In this document: piece after piece, positions 10,432-19,934 of the stretch
Position numbering within the stretch: the first letter of the stretch is position 1
Layout of the letters: each line of letters starts with the position of its first letter
Assembly (NCBI RefSeq): GCF_001941425.1
Contig: NZ_CP009244.1
Coordinates: forward strand, 1,550,001-1,614,000
Origin: Corynebacterium ammoniagenes DSM 20306
GTDB taxonomy: Bacteria; Actinomycetota; Actinomycetes; Mycobacteriales; Mycobacteriaceae
DNA: 64,000 nt
Direction: 5' to 3'
Notes under the pieces: model-generated
What the model was told of the DNA's origin: nothing
What the model saw: only the letters and a program-made list of their open reading frames with translations
Databases searched by the model: none
Position numbers and translations under genes: made by a program

Positions 10432-11010
10432 TTAGAATTCTTCATCAATCATATCCACATCCGGCAATAATGGCGCCAAATCTGGCAGTCGCTCCAACGA
10501 GTCAATACCGAGCAATTCCAGCAACAACGCCGTAGTTTCATAGCGAATTCCGGGGCCTTCAAAATCTTCGCCATCTACCTCGCGGATTAGCCCGCGCAAG
10601 GTCAACGTGCGCATCACGCCGTCAACATTTACCCCGCGCACGGCTGCGACCTGTGCACGAGTACACGGCTGCCGGTAGGCAACAACAGCTAGCGTTTCTA
10701 GGGCCGCGCGCGAAAGCTTGGTTTGAGTGCCATCGAGCAAGAATTGCTCGACCGCATCCGCATTATCGCGGCGGGTGAAATACCGCCATCCATCGTCGGA
10801 GTGGCGAAGCTCGATGCCAGACCCCCGCATGTCCAGCTCAGTTTGGATTTCTTTAAGGACTTCTTCGACTTCCGCCACGTCGACGTCGACCGCACGCGCA
10901 ATACTTGCAGCGTGCGCGGGAGTATCAATCACCAATAAAATGGATTCTATTTGTGAGCGCAGGGAGCTAATAAACGGCATGTCATTAGCTGAGATCTCCG
11001 ATGGATTCAT
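10432..11010 (-). CDS. scpB: Segregation and condensation protein B
   Basis: A 192-residue ScpB, the winged-helix partner of the SMC-ScpA condensin complex. It contains IESILLVIDTPA and the second winged-helix part SRAALETLAVVAYRQPCTRA followed by VRGVNVDGVMRTL, which are family signatures. AAGGAG lies 5 bases before the ATG. It starts 10 bp after scpA. Confidence 0.95.
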   Translation of the reverse strand: MNPSEISANDMPFISSLRSQIESILLVIDTPAHAASIARAVDVDVAEVEEVLKEIQTELDMRGSGIELRHSDDGWRYFTRRDNADAVEQFLLDGTQTKLSRAALETLAVVAYRQPCTRAQVAAVRGVNVDGVMRTLTLRGLIREVDGEDFEGPGIRYETTALLLELLGIDSLERLPDLAPLLPDVDMIDEEF

Positions 11011-11020
11011 TGTCTACTCC

Positions 11021-11842
11021 TTAGTCCCAGTTCGCTGCTGCCACTACAGCTGGATCAACATCCAGGCCTGTCCATGACACATTGAGCTGTCCCAGCGGTT
11101 CTTCCTGCTCGGTTTCTACCGCCTTAGCCTTGTATAACTCCAACAATGCGAGAAAGCGTCCCACCACCTGCATCGATAGCGTGCAATCACGGGTTAGTGC
11201 ATTAAAGCTTAACCACTGCTCCGCACCGAGTAATTTCAGCACATCCATGATCTTGCCGGCCTGCTCCGGCACGGAGACCGCAACCTGGTGAATATGGCCA
11301 ATACCGACTTCTTCCGGCGGCTTGGGCCGAAAGACGCTCGCGGCAAGTTCTGCGAAAGTTGCTGGAGTGTGCCCGAGTTTCACCGGAGGCAACAGCGAGG
11401 CGAATTGCTCTTCCATGCCGACTGCGCGTGGATAAGCTCTACGGGCATCGCGCTGCCATTGGGCAAATTGATCAGCGACCTGTTTGTATGCCCGGTACTG
11501 CAAAAGCCGCGCGAAGAGGAGATCGCGAGATTCAAGTAGCTCGAGGTCATCGATATCATCGACTTCCCCACGGGGTAGCAAGCGCGCAGCTTTTAGATCT
11601 AAAAGGGTCGCTGCGACGACGAGAAATTCCGTGATTTCATCAAGGCCAGAGGTGTGATCAAGGCTGCGGGTATAAGCCACAAACTCATCTGTAACTTCAG
11701 ATAAAGCAATATCAGTAACATCGAGCTTTTTGCTGTGAATAAGTTGTAGCAGCAGGTCAAAAGGGCCTTCGAAATTGGCCAGTGCGATGCGAAAGCCGGG
11801 AATTTCCGGCTGTACTGCTTCTTCTATTTTTTGATCGGCCAT
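11021..11842 (-). CDS. scpA: Segregation and condensation protein A
   Basis: A 273-residue kleisin ScpA. The N-terminal signature FEGPFDLLLQLIHSKKLDVT sits at about residues 24-43 and a C-terminal winged-helix with the LALLELYKAKAV segment binds SMC. It lies 12 bp after the ParA-like gene and 10 bp before scpB, so the three form an operon for chromosome compaction. Confidence 0.95.
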   Translation of the reverse strand: MADQKIEEAVQPEIPGFRIALANFEGPFDLLLQLIHSKKLDVTDIALSEVTDEFVAYTRSLDHTSGLDEITEFLVVAATLLDLKAARLLPRGEVDDIDDLELLESRDLLFARLLQYRAYKQVADQFAQWQRDARRAYPRAVGMEEQFASLLPPVKLGHTPATFAELAASVFRPKPPEEVGIGHIHQVAVSVPEQAGKIMDVLKLLGAEQWLSFNALTRDCTLSMQVVGRFLALLELYKAKAVETEQEEPLGQLNVSWTGLDVDPAVVAAANWD

Positions 11843-11854
11843 CTACGCCCGCAT

Positions 11855-12727
11855 CTAGGCCTTGGTGCGCTCAATTACTTCAGCCGCCAAATCCTGATAC
11901 TGCTTGGCTGCCTGGGAAGACGGCGCCCACGTCGTGATGGGTTCACCGGCGACTGAGGTTTCGGGGAAACGCACCGTGCGGGTAATCACGGTGTCAAAGA
12001 CCTTATCGTCAAAATACTCCACTACCCGCGACATGACTTCGCGGGCATGCTTGGTGCGGCGGTCAAACATGGTGACCAAAATACCGATGACTTCCAAGTC
12101 AAAGTTGATGCGTTCCGCGACTTTCTCCACGGTATCGGTCAACAGCGCCAAGCCGCGCAGGGAGAAGAACTCACATTCCATGGGGATGATCACACCATGT
12201 GAACACGCCAGTGCATTGACCGTAAGCAAGCCGAGGGAAGGCTGGCAGTCAATGATGATGAAGTCATAATCTTTCATCACCGGGCGCAAAGCGCGAGCTA
12301 GAGTGTGCTCACGGCCGACTTCATTGACCATCTGAATCTCTGCAGCCGACAGGTCAATATTGGCCGGAACCAAGTCAAGGCCTGATACCTCAGTGTGCAC
12401 AATCGCCGAGTGAATAGAGGTCTGACTATCAAGCATCACATCGTAGATCGTGTCTTCGATGTCATTGTGATTTAAACCAAGTCCTGCGGATAATGCACCC
12501 TGCGGGTCAAGGTCGACCAGCAGGACTTTGCGTCCGTACTCAGCCAAGCATGCGCCCATGTTGATGGTGGAGGTGGTTTTACCCACACCACCTTTTTGGT
12601 TACACATGGAAATAATGGTCGCGGGACCATGCTTATCCAGCTCAGGCGGCTGTGGGATAGTGCGCAGCGGCCGGCCAGTTAGTCCTAGCTCCGGCTTTTC
12701 TGCGTCAAAGAGTCCCTCGTTGCTCAC
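11855..12727 (-). CDS. ParA-family ATPase (PldP-like)
   Basis: A 290-residue ParA/MinD-type ATPase. The deviant Walker A CNQKGGVGKTTSTINMG is at about residues 42-58, with LLVDLDPQGALS and IIDCQPSLGLLTVNAL following. There is no ParB gene beside it and no parS-like GTTTCACGTGAAAC was seen near it. The position before scpA-scpB matches the second ParA homologue of corynebacteria (PldP, linked to division site placement in C. glutamicum) rather than the origin-proximal ParA. The exact role here is inferred. Confidence 0.9.
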   Translation of the reverse strand: MSNEGLFDAEKPELGLTGRPLRTIPQPPELDKHGPATIISMCNQKGGVGKTTSTINMGACLAEYGRKVLLVDLDPQGALSAGLGLNHNDIEDTIYDVMLDSQTSIHSAIVHTEVSGLDLVPANIDLSAAEIQMVNEVGREHTLARALRPVMKDYDFIIIDCQPSLGLLTVNALACSHGVIIPMECEFFSLRGLALLTDTVEKVAERINFDLEVIGILVTMFDRRTKHAREVMSRVVEYFDDKVFDTVITRTVRFPETSVAGEPITTWAPSSQAAKQYQDLAAEVIERTKA

Positions 12728-12898
12728 GTTTTACTCCCTACTTCCCTACCAACACTCAACCTGTAAAGCTATCTAAAGTTACACGGCTGTCATTTAACAC
12801 TGAGATTAAGCTTACTCGTTAATCCTACAAGGCACATCGCCGCCTAGCAGCAACGCTTATGAGCGCGCCGTGTCCAGCAACAATGCCCTCAAACTGCG

Positions 12899-14149
12899 TT
12901 ATACGTGGGAGTTAGAACGACGCTTGATAATTTTGCGGATTACGAATCCAACGATGATAAGCAAAATGAGGACACCGAGGATTACAACACCGGTCACCAA
13001 AAGGTTGCTTCCATTCTCCGCGCTTTCACCAGACGTAGCTGTAGCATCCTCGGAATCACTACCTGCTGCTTGGAAGTTGGGGTCTTTCAGGCTGACAATC
13101 ACTTCCACCCCAGAGCCATCCTTGCGGACAAGCTGCATATAAAACGGGTTATCTGGTGCCTGTCCCTCCGGATAGGTCAGCGTCAAGGTTCGCGCCGCTG
13201 CATCAATATCGCGCTCGACGTCCTCGATGATATTTCCATCGGCATCAACATAACGCAGCGTAAATTGCTCCTGGTCTAAGTTTCCAAACCGTTGGTAGAA
13301 ATCCAGCGCTTGGCGCAGTCCGAGCTGCGCGGTGATGGTGTTTCCATCGATTGTTGATTCCAAATCAATGCGCTCTGCTGTGGACTCATCGAGTTCTTCA
13401 GCGGCTTGGCGTTCCGGCTTGTCCCCGGGAACAACAGGAAGCGAAGAATTATCGGTGCGGGTGTTATCCGAAGAACCGGAATTAGCAGTGCCAGCATTGC
13501 CCTCACCGCCACGTCCTGCTTGCCCGTTTTCCGCGCCCCCTGCACCACCGTTGCCGGCATCATCGCCACCAGTTCCACCGGATCCGTCTCCAGCAGCCCC
13601 GCCTCCGGCGGCTCCGCTTCCGGCGGCTCCACCGCCCGTGTCACCACCGGTGGCACCACTTCCGCCAGCACCAGAGCCTTCTCCCCCGCCAGAATTAGAT
13701 GGGGAATTCGACTGGCCTTCGGCCACTAAAGTAATCGTCGCTGATTGTCCCTGGGCAGAGACAGGTACCGAAATCTGACCGCCCTCAGGTGGTGCGGTAA
13801 TGGTCACGGAATTACCCGCCGAGGACACGGACCAGCCATCACCGGAGTAGCCGGCATCGACCGCAATAGGCACGTTGACGGTGGTGGTCTGGCCCGCAGG
13901 CACGGAAATCGGGGCAGAAATAGCAGCGCGTGCATCTTCAACAGAAATGCCAGCTGGCAATGCTTGCGCTGACGGTGCAGCTGCAACGGCGCCAGCACCG
14001 AGACCCAGACCAATCACGCATGCTGCGGCTATCGATGCCGCTGTGCGCTGATAGCCAGCAGGGGCTATAAACTTCGACGGCAACCACGCCGGCGAGGAAG
14101 AAGTAGTGGTGGATACGGCCTGGGTGGAGCGCTTGTGGGAGACGTTCAC
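12899..14149 (-). CDS. Secreted, membrane-anchored Gly-rich protein, function unknown
   Basis: A 416-residue protein that I do not recognise. A basic N-terminus and hydrophobic segment at about 36-64 ending APSAQALPA look like a signal peptide. Residues 65-145 are Ser/Val/Thr-rich and beta-like. Residues 150-225 are a low-complexity Gly/Ala/Asp/Ser linker. Residues 255-360 form a second compact part with LDFYQRFGNLDQEQFTLRYV. The end is a transmembrane helix (383-405) with a KIIKRR basic tail. No LPXTG was seen, so it is probably held by the helix rather than by sortase. It lies between xerD and the parA-like gene with its own gaps of 140 and 171 bp. Confidence 0.75.
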   Translation of the reverse strand: MNVSHKRSTQAVSTTTSSSPAWLPSKFIAPAGYQRTAASIAAACVIGLGLGAGAVAAAPSAQALPAGISVEDARAAISAPISVPAGQTTTVNVPIAVDAGYSGDGWSVSSAGNSVTITAPPEGGQISVPVSAQGQSATITLVAEGQSNSPSNSGGGEGSGAGGSGATGGDTGGGAAGSGAAGGGAAGDGSGGTGGDDAGNGGAGGAENGQAGRGGEGNAGTANSGSSDNTRTDNSSLPVVPGDKPERQAAEELDESTAERIDLESTIDGNTITAQLGLRQALDFYQRFGNLDQEQFTLRYVDADGNIIEDVERDIDAAARTLTLTYPEGQAPDNPFYMQLVRKDGSGVEVIVSLKDPNFQAAGSDSEDATATSGESAENGSNLLVTGVVILGVLILLIIVGFVIRKIIKRRSNSHV

Positions 14150-14223
14150 GACAATAGTCGTCCTTTCAAGAGGGCGGTGCTATGACTTTTCTGGTTGAGC
14201 GCAGGGCTGCTGAAAATGAAAAA

Positions 14224-14243
14224 GTGCACATCATATTGTGCAC
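14224..14243. promoter_or_regulatory. Inverted repeat upstream of the Gly-rich protein gene
   Basis: GTGCACA and TGTGCAC form perfect 7-bp arms around a 6-bp centre, in the 140-bp gap between the xerD stop and the next gene's start. It has no T-run on the minus strand, so it looks more like an operator than a terminator. The regulator is unknown; it does not fit the TGTGA-N6-TCACA pattern of GlxR. Confidence 0.45.
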
Positions 14244-14289
14244 GGGTACGTGAATTACCGTACTGCAAAAGCTTCCGCCTTAGCTACAT

Positions 14290-15258
14290 CTATGCACGCG
14301 GGTGCGCAACACGCCACACTTCCCGCAGGGAATCAGCAGTGACGTGCGTATAAATCTGCGTGGTTGTCACGGAGGAATGACCAAGGAGTTCCTGTACGGT
14401 ACGCACGTCTGCCCCGCCTTGGAGCAGGTGCGTGGCAAACGAGTGCCGCAGGGTGTGCGGCGATACCTTCTTATCTAATCCTGCGCGCTGCACCGCTTGT
14501 TGGATAACTGCCCACGCACTTTGCCGCGATAATGGTTTGCCCAGGGTATTGAGAAATAGCGCATGAGACTTACCGCGGCTCAGTTGTGGGCGAGCCCGCA
14601 CGAGATATTCTTCGATGGCTGTGCGCGCATGGGATCCCAAGGGCACCAGCCGCTGCTTAGAGCCCTTACCCGTCACCGTTAAAATCTCTGGACTATCGGC
14701 GACGTCATCAACGGCCAGGTCCAAAAGTTCCGAAACGCGAGCACCCGTGCCATAGAGCATTTCCAACAAGGCTTTATCGCGAATATCGACCGCGGTAGCC
14801 ACCTCACCAGCAGGAACCGAATCAATAAGACGAGTGACTTCATCGATGCTCAACGAGTCGGGCAAATGTTTCCCCGGACTCGGGGGCGCTACCTCTGCGG
14901 CCACGTCGACATCGATAAGCCCCTCCGACAGCGCGAATTTATGCAGGCCGCGCGCGACAATCAAAGCACGGCTTGTCGATGCACTCGATAGCGGCTTTTG
15001 CCCGTCCCACCCGCGGCGCAGATCCGCAACATAAGACTCAACGTGGTGCGAAGAAACCTCACTTAATGTAGAGATATTCGCGGTGGTGAGCCAGGAAACG
15101 TAGCGTTTGAGATCGCGACGATAGTTGCTCACCGTATTCTTCGACGCACCCTTTTCGACCGCTAGGTGGTCCAACCAGCCCTGGGCTACTGAGACTAACT
15201 CTGGCGCAGGCTCAGCATGGTCAATCTTCGACTTTGACGCCTTAGCTTCTGCGGGCAT
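14290..15258 (-). CDS. xerD: Tyrosine recombinase XerD
   Basis: A 322-residue tyrosine recombinase that resolves chromosome dimers at dif. The N-terminal SAM-like domain spans about 20-115. The catalytic residues are visible: Arg in [12 protein letters not shown] (about 174), Lys in [28 protein letters not shown] and [14 protein letters not shown]. The ATG directly follows the Nudix gene stop. The position near parA and scpAB is conserved in Corynebacteriales. Confidence 0.93.
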   Translation of the reverse strand: MPAEAKASKSKIDHAEPAPELVSVAQGWLDHLAVEKGASKNTVSNYRRDLKRYVSWLTTANISTLSEVSSHHVESYVADLRRGWDGQKPLSSASTSRALIVARGLHKFALSEGLIDVDVAAEVAPPSPGKHLPDSLSIDEVTRLIDSVPAGEVATAVDIRDKALLEMLYGTGARVSELLDLAVDDVADSPEILTVTGKGSKQRLVPLGSHARTAIEEYLVRARPQLSRGKSHALFLNTLGKPLSRQSAWAVIQQAVQRAGLDKKVSPHTLRHSFATHLLQGGADVRTVQELLGHSSVTTTQIYTHVTADSLREVWRVAHPRA

Positions 15259-15897
15259 CTACGACTTCTTCAGATCTGGGCCTTGACGCCGACGTGCAAT
15301 CGACTGCGGGCGCAGGTCAAATGGCTCAGATACATCACGTGCCGTGCCGTTGCCGCTCAGTACCTGCTGAGCAGCCAGAATCCCGGCGACAGCGATGGAG
15401 TTATTTATATCTCCCGCCAAGACTTTCTGGACGGCCTCATCCAAGCCCACCCAGGAAAACTCCATGTCAGCTTCTTCATCGCCAAAAGCTGCAGGGCGCT
15501 CAACTTCGGTCAGATCTTGGGCCAAGTAGACGCGGGCAGCTTCTTCACAAAACCCCGGCGAGGTCACGATATCCGTCAGCACCGACCAGGACGCAGCCTC
15601 CAAGCCCGCTTCTTCGACTAGCTCTCGCTTCGCGCCAGCAATCTCGGATTCGTCCTTGACGTCCAGGAGGCCTGCGGGAAGCTCCCATAAACGCCGCTTG
15701 ACGCTGTGACGGTACTGATTGACCATGGCGATTTTCCGATCAGAATTAACCGCCACCACCGCAACAGCACCGAGATGCTCGACTACTTCGCGAAATGCCA
15801 CCTGGTCATCGGGCATCGATAGCTCGTCTTTGCGAACCGAAATGATGGGGGCATCGAGAAGCAGCTCGGAGGAGAGCACGCGAAAATCATGAGCCAT
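15259..15897 (-). CDS. Nudix hydrolase, ADP-ribose pyrophosphatase type
   Basis: A 212-residue Nudix protein. The Nudix box runs from ELPAGLLDVKDES to AKRELVEEAGLEA, with the REXXEE metal-binding core at about residues 94-99. The MVNQYRHSVKRRLWELPAG lead-in is characteristic of ADP-ribose pyrophosphatases. AAGGAG precedes the ATG. The gene corresponds in position to Rv1700 of M. tuberculosis, whose product is an ADP-ribose pyrophosphatase. Confidence 0.92.
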   Translation of the reverse strand: MAHDFRVLSSELLLDAPIISVRKDELSMPDDQVAFREVVEHLGAVAVVAVNSDRKIAMVNQYRHSVKRRLWELPAGLLDVKDESEIAGAKRELVEEAGLEAASWSVLTDIVTSPGFCEEAARVYLAQDLTEVERPAAFGDEEADMEFSWVGLDEAVQKVLAGDINNSIAVAGILAAQQVLSGNGTARDVSEPFDLRPQSIARRRQGPDLKKS

Positions 15898-15912
15898 AAA
15901 AGATAAATCTCC

Positions 15913-16866
15913 TTAAGGTAGTGGTGGTGCTGCGGTATCCGCTGCTTCGCTCGCACCATAGGCACCCGAGCCGCCTTCCAGCTGCTCTACGACTGCCAAG
16001 ACCACAGCCAGCTGGGAGAAGTCACGGTTGATGGAGTCCACGGTAGAAATCGCCTCGGCGTCATCTTCGTCTGCGGCTTCTTGACGCAGCGTATCGATGA
16101 CCCCGCCTTCTCCGACGGCCTGCAAATTACCGGCAAGCACGCTGTAGCTTCCGGCCTCATTTAAGGAGTTAGCAAAGGCCACCAAGTTATCGTGATAGTA
16201 CTCGCCGCCGCCCTTACCCATGACCACGACTACAGCCTGTGCTGGCAAAATCGTGCCATCTTCGTAGTCAAGGAAGCCTGCTTCGCGCAATGCTTGAAGC
16301 AATGCGCCACGGTCTTCTGGTGATGCCAAAGGCTCGGTCGTATCTGGGTTGCGCAACAATGCTGCAGCCAAGGCCTGGCCGGTGTGCCTGCCGGCAGACA
16401 GATCCTGTTCATCTAATTCTGCACCTGCGGGCAATACATTGGCCACAATCGACTTCAGTTTGTCTGCGCCATCTGGATGCAAGAATTCATTAGTCAGGGT
16501 GATAGTCCCAGAATCTATTGCTCCCGCGGCATTGAGCTTGTCGCGAACCCCTGCGACATCATTCTCGGAAGCATCGCCAGCTGCGATGATGGCAACGTCG
16601 CGATCGGTGAGTGAATCCCGGATGGCATCGGCCGATAGTTCGTTAACTAAGGTGTCTGCAGAATCCGATTGGGCCTGAATCTCTTTGTTTTCTTGCAGCA
16701 AGGAACGGTGCTCTTCGCGCAGCGCCTCACTATTAGAAGATCCAACAGCTGCGGTTCCATCCATATTCGGCGCAATGACCAAGGTGCCAGCCGCAACGCC
16801 CAGCGCGACGCCGAACCCAAGACCTGCAACGACGAGGGCAGTTTTTGATGATTTAGCAAAGGCCAC
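15913..16866 (-). CDS. steB: SteB / MctB-like envelope protein
   Basis: A 317-residue protein of the family also annotated as copper transporter MctB. One N-terminal transmembrane helix (about 9-32) is followed by a coiled coil (about 43-75, EALREEHRSLLQENKEI) and a periplasmic alpha/beta domain. In C. glutamicum SteB, with SteA, belongs to the RipC-FtsEX cell separation pathway; the mycobacterial homologue Rv1698 is linked to copper. The GTG start is 3 bp from the steA stop. The name follows family and position. Confidence 0.85.
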   Translation of the reverse strand: MAFAKSSKTALVVAGLGFGVALGVAAGTLVIAPNMDGTAAVGSSNSEALREEHRSLLQENKEIQAQSDSADTLVNELSADAIRDSLTDRDVAIIAAGDASENDVAGVRDKLNAAGAIDSGTITLTNEFLHPDGADKLKSIVANVLPAGAELDEQDLSAGRHTGQALAAALLRNPDTTEPLASPEDRGALLQALREAGFLDYEDGTILPAQAVVVVMGKGGGEYYHDNLVAFANSLNEAGSYSVLAGNLQAVGEGGVIDTLRQEAADEDDAEAISTVDSINRDFSQLAVVLAVVEQLEGGSGAYGASEAADTAAPPLP

Positions 16867-16869
16867 TGT

Positions 16870-18051
16870 CTAAAACCACCCTTGAACCGTCGTCGCGATG
16901 TTATTCCACGTATCAATGAGATTATCGGTGAAAGTACCATCCCCACCCATGCCGATGATGAGCACGATGGCGGCGAGAGCGACCAAAATTCCCAAAATCG
17001 CCCACAGCCACGTTGAAGAACTTCCAGACTTAACCGTGTACAGGTTAATGATGGCGGAGGAATCTACGAGTCGATTTCCAGCTTTCAGGCGAGTCAGCAT
17101 CGCGGCCGGAGTTGCATTAGGCTCGGCGGCAAAAATATCATCCAAGTCCAAGGAATCACCGACCTGCACGATCATCTCAGCGCCGTGATAGTCAGCTAAA
17201 AGCAAGGCCAAATCAGTGGCGCTATCCGTTGCTGCCGGGAAAGTCATGGCACCAATGCCAAGATCTTGGATGCGCTCCAGCCCTTCCGCGGTTCCATCCG
17301 GATCCGCCGGCAGGATAACCCGAGCCCCACTGCGTAGAGTATCCGTGTCGATATCTTCCGGGTTGCCCACAATCAGATCGGGTGTGTACCCCAGCGCAAC
17401 CAGGGAATCCGCGCCGGCATCGACACCGACGATGACGGGTTCATATTCGCGAATGAAGTTACGCAGACCCTTGATTTGCGTGCGGTGGTCTTCACTGGGT
17501 GAAACGACTACAACCTTGCGGCCTTTCATCTCAGCGCCGGATTCTGGGATCCCCAAGCCATCGATAAGCAATGGCCCCTCAGAGTGAATAAATTCAATGG
17601 AGTTGCCGAAGTAGGCCTCCATCCGGTCCACGAGATTGCGACGCGCATCAGCAAAGTCCTTCTCCGCCTTGGCGCGCTCGACCTGCGTGCCATGAGCTAA
17701 GAGGTTATCACCGGCAAAGATTTCACCCTGTTCGGTAATTCGCGCTTTCTTCCCGTCACGAAAGCCGGCGATGAAATCTTCACCCACGTTCTCCAGCAAA
17801 AGCACCTGGGCGTCCAGCAACATGTGCGGGCCATAATTCGGGATCGCGCCGGTAGAAAACTCGGCAACATTCACCACGGCAGCCGGCTCGACGTCGATGA
17901 GTGCCTGGGCTTCTTGGCGGGAAATATTCGCAGCATTAATCACAGCGATATCGCCGCTGCGGAATTTTTTCATACCGTTGCCTCCTGGCGTGCAGTCGCG
18001 CAGTGCGCCATGCAAACCAGGCAATTCTTGAGTTCGGGAAAACAGGCTCAT
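16870..18051 (-). CDS. steA: SteA, cytokinetic-ring cell separation protein
   Basis: A 393-residue protein with a cytosolic domain related to thiamine pyrophosphokinase-type folds (VVGVDAGADSLVALGYTPDLIVG around residue 215) and a single C-terminal transmembrane helix (about 345-368, WLWAILGILVALAAIVLIIG). This layout and the steA-steB pairing match the corynebacterial SteA needed for daughter cell separation. Catalysis is not established. It lies between recN and steB. Confidence 0.88.
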   Translation of the reverse strand: MSLFSRTQELPGLHGALRDCTPGGNGMKKFRSGDIAVINAANISRQEAQALIDVEPAAVVNVAEFSTGAIPNYGPHMLLDAQVLLLENVGEDFIAGFRDGKKARITEQGEIFAGDNLLAHGTQVERAKAEKDFADARRNLVDRMEAYFGNSIEFIHSEGPLLIDGLGIPESGAEMKGRKVVVVSPSEDHRTQIKGLRNFIREYEPVIVGVDAGADSLVALGYTPDLIVGNPEDIDTDTLRSGARVILPADPDGTAEGLERIQDLGIGAMTFPAATDSATDLALLLADYHGAEMIVQVGDSLDLDDIFAAEPNATPAAMLTRLKAGNRLVDSSAIINLYTVKSGSSSTWLWAILGILVALAAIVLIIGMGGDGTFTDNLIDTWNNIATTVQGWF

Positions 18052-18101
18052 GCCGGATATTGTTCCTTGTGCCAGCTAAAAAGTGTGGAAGGCGCGCGGT
18101 A

Positions 18102-19820
18102 TTAGCGCCTGAAACCTTCAACTTCAGCTTGAGCCTTCGACAGCAACTCGGCGGCATGCGCACGCCCGGTGGCGGTGTCATCTAATCCGGCGAGCATACG
18201 CGCGAGCTCCTCGACTCTTTCCTCATTGCTCAAGGTCATCACGCCCGAGGTAACCGACTTATCGGTCACATCTTTGGCCACGTGCAAATGGGTATCCGCA
18301 TAGGCGGCTACTTGCGGCAGGTGGGTAACCACCAGCACCTGGTTTGCTTGCGCTAAGCGTGCCAAACGGCGTCCAATCTCCACCGCGGCGCGGCCACCTA
18401 CTCCGGCATCAACCTCATCAAAGACCAAAGTCGTACCGGCAGATCCGGCCGACAGGATGACTTCCAAGGCCAGCATCACACGTGAAAGCTCACCGCCGGA
18501 TGCTGCAACAGATAGCGGCTTGGGATTAGCTGCATCGTTGGCCGCCAGCAGCAGTTCCACTTCATCAGCGCCGGTGCGCGAGTATTTCGCTTGCCGAACA
18601 TCTACTTCCAGCCGGGCCTTAGGCATGGCCAGGCCATGAATTTCCTCAGTAACAGCCTTGGCCAGCTTCTTTGCGGCCTTGGTGCGCGCGGCGGTGAGCT
18701 TTTCCGCTTTCGCCACCATCTCAGTTTGCGCCTGAGCTACTTCCGCTTGCAGCTTTTCGATGGCTTCGGTGGACGTGTCCATCGATAGCAGCTTGGCTTC
18801 GGCTTCTTTCTTCCACGCTAATACCCCGTCAATATCCCCAGCGTATTTGCGGGTTAGCCCGCGAAGTTCTTGCTGGCGTTGCAAACTTTTTTCCAAAAGA
18901 TCGGGGTCGGCAGGCAGCTCTGAAAGGAACTGGCCCAGCTCGCCTGCTATGCCAGCCAATTGAGAGGTTAAGTCCCCCAGCTGGGAGCTTAGCTCTCCTA
19001 ATTGCTGGTCCTCGACCCCCACCACGGCCGCGTGGGCTTCACCCAATAACGTCGACGCCGGCTTTGATTCGCCAAAATCGCCTTCTTCGCCATCGATAGC
19101 TAGCAATGCTCGTTGTGCCGCTTCGCGCAGTCCATCAACGTCTTGCAGACGCTTGATCAAAGTAATAAGTTCTTCATCTTCACCCGGTTGCGGGTTCAAC
19201 TCGGAGATTTCATTAACCGCGAACTGTAAACGGTCAACCTCTTGCGCCATTTCCCGACGTGATTCGGTTCGACGTTTCAGGTCTTTGGCCATTGCGCGCC
19301 AGCGAAGAAAGCTGTCCCGATACTTCTCTACCAACGGCCCAATATCACCGGATGAGCGATCCAAGGCTGCTAGTTGCTGGTCCGGAGCCAACAGGCGCAG
19401 CTGATCATTTTGGCCATGCACGGTCAGCAACGACCGTGAAAATTCATTCAACGTCGCCGCAGGTACCGTGCGTCCACCGAGATGTGCTTTGGACCGACCC
19501 GTTGACATGACCGTGCGGGAGGCGACATATTCGCCGTTTTCATCGGCTTCGCCCCCTGCGGTATCCACGATATCGGCGACGGATTGTGCATCTTCCGCAG
19601 TGAGTTCATCAGTGATGAACGTGCCTTCTACAACTGCTCGCTTTGCGCCTGCGCGAACCCGCGACGCATCGGCGCGGCCACCTGCCAGCAGGCGAAGCCC
19701 TGTGACCACCATGGTCTTACCGGCGCCGGTTTCACCTGTGAGGACAGTCAAGCCAGAGGAGAGTTCAGCTGAAGCTGAGGAGATCACGCCAAGATCAGAA
19801 ATGGTGATATCTGCTAACAC
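18102..19820 (-). CDS. recN: DNA repair ATPase RecN
   Basis: A 572-residue SMC-like protein for double-strand break repair. The N-terminal Walker A GETGAGKTMVVTGLRLL is at about 29-45, coiled coils fill the middle (about 155-390), and the C-terminal SGGELSRVMLALEVILS signature precedes TTLVFDEVDAGVGG. Length is normal. The start is GTG at 19820. No convincing LexA box was seen upstream. Confidence 0.96.
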   Translation of the reverse strand: MLADITISDLGVISSASAELSSGLTVLTGETGAGKTMVVTGLRLLAGGRADASRVRAGAKRAVVEGTFITDELTAEDAQSVADIVDTAGGEADENGEYVASRTVMSTGRSKAHLGGRTVPAATLNEFSRSLLTVHGQNDQLRLLAPDQQLAALDRSSGDIGPLVEKYRDSFLRWRAMAKDLKRRTESRREMAQEVDRLQFAVNEISELNPQPGEDEELITLIKRLQDVDGLREAAQRALLAIDGEEGDFGESKPASTLLGEAHAAVVGVEDQQLGELSSQLGDLTSQLAGIAGELGQFLSELPADPDLLEKSLQRQQELRGLTRKYAGDIDGVLAWKKEAEAKLLSMDTSTEAIEKLQAEVAQAQTEMVAKAEKLTAARTKAAKKLAKAVTEEIHGLAMPKARLEVDVRQAKYSRTGADEVELLLAANDAANPKPLSVAASGGELSRVMLALEVILSAGSAGTTLVFDEVDAGVGGRAAVEIGRRLARLAQANQVLVVTHLPQVAAYADTHLHVAKDVTDKSVTSGVMTLSNEERVEELARMLAGLDDTATGRAHAAELLSKAQAEVEGFRR

Positions 19821-19934
19821 GGCGAGAATCCTCCTAGACTTTTAGAACACATTAACGAAAATCTACCACAGCTTCGTTAACCAACCCGACCCATAGTACG
19901 GCGCTATGCCAATGCTGACTACCCGCGCACAGAC

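Noticed and set aside
12728..12898. parS site near the ParA-like gene
   Set aside because: No GTTTCACGTGAAAC-like sequence seen.
12899..14149. Sortase-anchored protein
   Set aside because: There is a C-terminal helix and basic tail but no LPXTG-type motif before it.
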